Shown in pieces: positions 17,372-21,895 of a stretch of DNA of 21,895 bases. Origin of the DNA: Ochromonas danica (lineage: Eukaryota; Sar; Chrysophyceae; Chromulinales; Chromulinaceae); assembly GCA_015146655.1 (NCBI GenBank), contig VKHL01000151.1:5805-27699 (forward strand), read 5' to 3'. Positions within the stretch are counted from its first letter, which is position 1, and each line of letters opens with the position of its first letter. Position numbers and translations under genes: made by a program. The notes below the pieces were generated by a model that was given only the letters and a program-made list of their open reading frames with translations, did not search any database and was not told the DNA's origin.

Positions 17372-19669
17372 ATGAAAAGCTCACTGAGACAGCTGCTAAC
17401 TATGAGATTCCTTCTCTTAGAAGCCTTCTTCTTCCTCTGGATTACTCTTCCAGACCTTGGAAATACTTTCTCTTTTCCTGCCAATCATCTAACCTATACG
17501 ATACGAACTGGTAAGAACGATGTCACGATGAAGTTGTATCCTGGTGAAGTGGATAAACAAGCAGAAATCAGACAGTGGGTACTGATGAATACTAAAGTGC
17601 GCCCCGTGGTCTCGATGAGCACAGCAACTTCACTGAGTGAGATGTTGAGAGACCTGTGGGAGGGAGTGTTGGTGAGCTACCGTGTCCTCAACGAAGACAT
17701 CCTGGCCAACACTGACAGCCAAACCATCGCCTTTCCCAGACTACGCTGGGATGATTCATCCGTTCAGACCTATCTGAAGGAGTCGTTCCCCAGTCTACAA
17801 GAGGACTTGATGACCTATGACGGCATCTTCCAACCTGAAGTGATTCGAGGCATTCAATTCCATCAAGCTACACTACCACGAGAGAGCAATCCTATGCTAC
17901 TATTGTCTATCCATGCTAAGCGTACACAGTCCTTGTTGCTTGACTTAGCTGATATTGACGATCCTTTACCCGAAACTCTCCCTCCCGATCAGATTGTGAG
18001 CAACGCAGTCGAAGGCTTTCCCTTTGCCACCGTTTTCGACTTCATCTCTGAAGTCAACCGACCAGCTGACCCTGCAATCATGTCCAATCTTCGCTTTCGA
18101 TTCCGTGTGGAAGAACTCAAAGTGCAATCGAAAAGAAAGAATAACCAGGAAGTGGTGGACAAGATCAACTGTCGTCTGACCCGCTTGCAGAACTGGAGGG
18201 ATCTACTCGAAAACACTCCTGATCCCACTCCTATTCCCTATCGCAACTTGAATGAATGGTGCCAGCATATCAAAGCGAAGTATCGCAGTCTGAAGTATTT
18301 GGTAAAGCAAGATCCCAAGCGAGCATTGGATACTCAGTACAACAAGCGAAGCACCTTCATCGGCCTCATTGATGCTTGGATGGATCGACTATTGCGTAAG
18401 TTTAAGTTCTATCAGCATGGTAGAACTTCACTACGACGAGAGCGAAAGCTTGAATTGGATAAAGCTCTTAGTCCGTGGCAGGAAAGTCTCTCAACACTGG
18501 TCTCCCTGCCAGCTTCCGTCACTTCTCTGAAACTTCATCCTTCCTATACGGGCAATACAAGCAATCTTGAGTCTAAGATTGATCGCTCTAAGATGTTCTT
18601 TCGTGAGGATATCTTCGATGATGTCTTCATGAATACCAAGAAATGGGCCCAGGAAATTGTTGCCGTGCAAAGCTATGCCTGGAAAGGAATTCAAGACAGC
18701 TTTATCCTTCCTCTGGACTCCGTCAGTCAAGTCACCATGTCAAAAGCATTTATTGCAGAAAGTGCAATGTCAGATCTTTGGTCAGCATTGTTAGCATGGG
18801 ACAAGCCGCGTGACCGATTTGCTCCCACTGCTACCCTTCTGACCGCTTTGCCAAAACACGATCATCATGAAGAATATCTCAATATGTTGAGAGGCCTCAA
18901 TGCCTTTGTGAGGAGGGAGAGCAATGCCAAACATCGTGGAGTCAAATCTCTGTTGCAGCAGTTGCAAAAGGATGGCCAGCGTGCATCTGATTGGTGGTCA
19001 GCAGTTGTGAACGACCAAGGTCTTCATGATCGTGTGACAGCTCTTTACAATCATGACCATCCTTCCTTCACGAGTCTCATTGATAGCTTCATGGGAGGAA
19101 ACCGAGGCGGAGGAGCATTGGCATTCTCTTCGCTACGATCTGAGAAGGACGTTAGTTTGATGAGAATGTACTCGGAGCAATGGCAGGAACAGTATCGCGA
19201 GACTGTTAGCAAGCTGGAAGAGCTTAGAAGGATTGTTTCTTCCGTGGGCTCTACTAACTCGCTTGTTCGATTGGAGAAAGTTTCACTTGGAGACGGAGAA
19301 GAAGGTGAAGAGAATATCATCCATATTTCTGTATTGCCTCAGCAGACAGCAGCGTCAGAAAGGAAACAAGACGTTTTGCTTTTCCTGCTGCCTCGCTTCT
19401 ATCGTGAGATCAACGAGCAGCTCGAGCTGGTTAGTTTTATCCTTTGTCAATAGTAGTTTCCGTTCATTCTTATCCGCTATGTCTTGTAGGAAAAGTTTAT
19501 CCTTCTCAGTGCATTTGTCACTCGACAACTCAATCAATACCAGGCAGATCGTGGCCACTTTCAAGTGATTCCTCTTCACCCCGTCATGCGTCTGGACCCA
19601 AAGATTCCAGACCTATCTCATCGCTGCCCCTACCCAGCTTTGCTCGTCATCCGTAGTCGATCCACTTAA
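17372..19669 (+). CDS. Large secreted or organelle-targeted protein with DUF1415-like C-terminus
   Basis: Exon 1 is 17372-19429 and exon 2 is 19490-19669. They join in phase 0 across a 60-bp intron to give 745 residues. Residues 1-33 are a hydrophobic N-terminal signal (RFLLLEAFFFLWITL) followed by NTFSFP, which may be a relaxed ASAFAP-like plastid cleavage site or an ordinary secretory one. The end (about 685-741) reads FQVIPLHPVMRLDPKI, then DLSHRCPYPALLVIR. This resembles the conserved FHP...NRSPYP block of DUF1415 proteins (family knowledge, moderate match). Preceding DVLLFLLPRFYREINEQLEL fits the strand and helix before it. The first DUF1415 helix may be EIRQWVLMNTKVRPVV near residues 65-80, which would mean an insertion of about 580 residues between the two ends. 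The middle is helical and Arg/Trp-rich with no other domain I recognise. Function unknown. Confidence 0.75.
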
Positions 19670-19895
19670 GTCTGCACATCCAGCAATTGTGCCTTTGTTT
19701 CCTTCAAGAGTATTCTACTTCTCGAGTACTATTAACTACTAAATGTTTCTCCGCTTTTTATCCATGTGTGTGTGTGACTCAACAAGCTAAGGTGATGCTG
19801 AGGCAATTAATGTTACATTGGAAGGTTTGGAAGCTTGGCGTCGGGGCAAAACAACAAGATCCTTAGGTGATTAAGAAGCGATAGTTAGGATGGGT
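19670..19895. other. Convergent spacer between the DUF1415-like gene and psbM
   Basis: About 226 bp with a short TGTGTGTGTG run near 19765-19775. No gene is visible; it is presumably the two 3' UTRs. Confidence 0.55.
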
Positions 19896-20476
19896 TTACT
19901 TGTTGAGGGCATTTTTGCGAGCCTCGCTCTGGCTATACAAAATGATGAGGAAGGTGACAGGAACAAATGTTCCCAGCAAGACAGCCAAGTATGCACCGAA
20001 GGAGACCTCTTGGATGCCCACATGCATAGCCTGGAGATGCAGTAGTAGCGTGTCAGTGTCAGCCTCTATTTGGTCAAGAGCAAGCTACTACAGGAAAGCT
20101 TACATCAGCAGCAAAGGCAGGGGCAGCGATGAAGGCAGGAGCCATGGCAGCAATAGCCTTGGGCATCTGCATGTTGAGCTGCATGGCAGAGGCCTTGAGC
20201 ATAGTGCGAGCAGCACCTGAAGAAGACAGCATCATCCACCAAGCAAATAAATTAATTTGGCAATGAATAACTTGGTCTAAGAAGACTGTAACAAGAGACA
20301 TAGGTGTCTTGCATTCAAGACGGCATTTGTATCTCATGCCCAAGGGCAACAAGGAAGACATCCAAATCAAATCCGCAACAAGCAAGTCATGTTTCCTTAC
20401 CAGTCTTAGCAACGAAGGCAGTGCAAGAAGCAAGCAAAGCAACGAGAGCAAGGAGGAATGCGTTGAGCTTGAACAT
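19896..20476 (-). CDS. psbM: Nuclear-encoded photosystem II subunit PsbM with bipartite plastid targeting
   Basis: Three exons: 20476-20401, 20216-20104, 20030-19896, with introns of 184 and 73 bp, giving 107 residues. Residues 1-20 are a signal peptide (KLNAFLLALVALLASCTA) with cleavage before Phe21: C-T-A/F-V-A, the ASAFAP-type site of red-derived complex plastids. Residues 21-45 are a basic, Ser/Met-rich transit peptide. Residues 46-64 (AIAAMAPAFIAAPAFAADA) look like a thylakoid-transfer segment with an AxA site. The mature part, EVSFGAYLAVLLGTFVPVTF then LIILYSQSEA, aligns without gaps to cyanobacterial PsbM (EVN...VPSVFLIILYVQTES). PsbM is a single-span subunit at the PSII dimer interface (family knowledge). 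Exon boundaries fall near targeting-domain boundaries. It is divergent from the cystathionine gamma-synthase gene. Confidence 0.85.
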
Positions 20477-20601
20477 TATTTTTTTCTAGTGACTATTGAC
20501 TTGAAGACTGAGATGGTCGATTGGGTTAGTTTTGTCCTCGTGGTTGAACCGCGATCCATCCCCAGCGCTGCACCCACACCCCACCCCACGCAAGAAACAT
20601 C
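20477..20601. promoter_or_regulatory. Short divergent promoter region, psbM / cystathionine gamma-synthase
   Basis: Only 125 bp separate the two start codons. It contains an A/T run next to the psbM start and a C-rich CACCCACACCCCACCCCACG stretch before the + strand start. No GAAACGG element is present here. Confidence 0.4.
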
Positions 20602-21895
20602 ATGTCATCAGAATCGCGTTTGTTCATCAGGACCTGTGCTGTGTTTCCTGGATGGGGTGAATGTGAATCTGAAGGAATGGACTATTTCGAGGTTTACACA
20701 CCATTCCCTTTCCTGCGTTTCAATGCGAAAAACATTTTCGATGTTGTAGTAACCCATCCTATCCCAGACAATGTCAACATTCCTGTGATCTCACTGTTGG
20801 ATTTGGGCCTGGCCCATCTAAAGAGAGTGAGGGAGATGATGACAAACGCAGCAGAGGCCAACAGTGGCAGTAGCCCCGCAGTGGCTATTCTGACTAACCC
20901 ACAGACCACCGAGGTACCAAGAATCTGTTTGAATCAGTACCTCGCAGCAGTTCTCTGTCGAATCTGTTTGGTGAGACACGTGTTGAGAAGGCTTGGGTCG
21001 CTTTAGCAGATCCATCGAAACAACTGTTAGAATGGGTCTCTGACGATGCACTACCTATATCCAGACCTCGTTCTCCTTTGGAGAGTATTCTTCAGCATCG
21101 TATAGGATAGATTCTTTTTGGGGACAGCTTGAACAGAGAGAAGGAGAACAACATTGACGCGGTAGATATTCAAGTGGCATCGTTGACGAAGATCTTCAGT
21201 GGCACTGGCAATGTGATGGGGGGATCATTAGTGTTGAATGCTGCGTCACAATCTTACAGCTATCTTGCTGCCGAGTTACACAAGATGCAAGAAGAATTAG
21301 ATCTCCCATGGCTGCACTCTGGTGATTTGGCTACTCTTGAAGAGAACTCAAGGTAAGGCTGTTTGGGTTGTTTGTTGATTTGCAGAGTCGTTGATTGTTA
21401 TTGCTAATTGATTGCAGAGATTATGTGGCAAGATGCTCTTTAGTAAATCAAAATACTCTAGCACTCGCAGAATGGCTACAAAAGCAGCCTGAAGTCAAGT
21501 TGGTCTACTATCCTGGTCTAAATGGTATTATTCTGCTTTGATTCCTTGTCACCAGTGTTACGGTTGTGCATCATATTTCATTATGTGATGAATGGCTTAG
21601 GTGGAAATGCAGAGTACAAAGCATTGATGCGTTTATCCGTTCATGGATATGGCGAACCCTGGCAAGCTGGCTTTGGTTGTCTGGTTTCATTCGACCTAAA
21701 GGAAGATCTTGTCAATGTGGAAGCTTTCTACGATTCTCTTGCAGTGAATAAAGGGCCATCGTTAGGAACGAACTTCACTTTGGTCTCACCTTACACTCTC
21801 TTAGCTCACTATATGGAGCTACCCTGGGCAGCTCAATATGATGTGCCGGCAAAGCTCATTCGTGTTTCTGTGGGATTGGAAAATGCTGCGGTGAG
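20602..21895 (+). CDS. Cystathionine gamma-synthase, fungal (Str2/Met-7) type, partial at window edge
   Basis: Proposed exons are 20602-20970, 21111-21352, 21418-21524 and 21601-about 21890, the last followed by GTGAG (probable donor) at the edge. Introns are 140, 65 and 76 bp. The later exons are diagnostic of the PLP fold type I Cys/Met family, fungal cystathionine gamma-synthase branch: VASLTKIFSGTGNVMGGSLV (Lys in SLTK is the PLP Schiff base, codon 21189-21191), LEENSRDYVARC, VKLVYYPG, KGPSLGTNFTLVSP, YTLLAHYMELPWAAQ and LIRVSVGLEN. The enzyme joins an activated homoserine and cysteine in methionine synthesis (family knowledge). The first exon fits more weakly: AVAILTNP for the LFCEFPSNP strand, LFGDSLN for the PLP-Asp VVVDET motif. 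The usual N-terminal part is short or missing. The first intron has a strong GTGAGA donor and a poor GATAG acceptor. Confidence 0.82.

Noticed and set aside
20309-20749. 146-residue + strand frame overlapping psbM
   Set aside because: It is antisense to psbM exon 1 and out of frame with the following gene; no family features.
20914-20937. A 24-nt mini-intron in the cystathionine gamma-synthase gene
   Set aside because: It is GT...AG bounded, but far shorter than every other intron here, and removing it does not improve the family match.
1-21895. tRNA, rRNA, transposon, virus-derived element or CRISPR array
   Set aside because: I scanned for B-box words, terminal repeats, transposase or reverse-transcriptase motifs and spaced direct repeats and saw none.

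Overview
The window is compact nuclear DNA from a eukaryote, most likely a flagellate photosynthetic stramenopile (ochrophyte alga). Three things point there. First, a nuclear psbM-like gene (19896-20476) has a signal peptide, an Ala-Phe cleavage site of the ASAFAP type and a thylakoid-transfer segment, as expected for a red-derived complex plastid. Second, there are axonemal or dynein-type genes: a DPY30-motif protein, a possible axonemal protein and LC8. Third, a fungal-type cystathionine gamma-synthase sits at the right edge. Introns are mostly 58-77 bp, GT-AG, with one GC-AG intron, and intergenic spacers are short.

Layout, left to right: a (TG)n tract and a FAM13-like-motif protein (+); a DPY30-motif protein (-) divergent from a candidate axonemal protein (+); a phospholipase B-like hydrolase (-); dynein light chain LC8 (+); an SBP2-type SECIS-binding protein with four RRM-like repeats (-); a doubtful small ORF (-); a DUF6817 membrane protein (+); about 1.1 kb without a clear gene; an unrecognised Ser/Pro-rich helical protein (-) divergent from XRCC4 (+); a COQ11-like mitochondrial NAD(P)-binding protein (+); an unrecognised four-exon gene (-) divergent from a large protein with a DUF1415-like end (+); nuclear psbM (-) divergent from cystathionine gamma-synthase (+, running off the right end).

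Genes alternate strand almost perfectly, so neighbours share either a short divergent promoter (about 125-260 bp for most pairs) or a convergent 3' spacer. This is not an operon and no single pathway unites the window. Functional themes are flagella/dynein, selenoprotein synthesis, end-joining DNA repair, ubiquinone synthesis, photosystem II and methionine synthesis. Two divergent promoters (2603-2789 and 13117-13264) share GAAACGGT and GAAACWGTTT elements whose AACGG core resembles MYB3R/MSA sites, a possible cell-cycle link.

I found no tRNA, rRNA, CRISPR array, transposon or viral remnant. Exon structures were worked out by hand from reading frame, splice consensus and family conservation. 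The most distinctive item is the SBP2 protein with tandem RRM-like domains.
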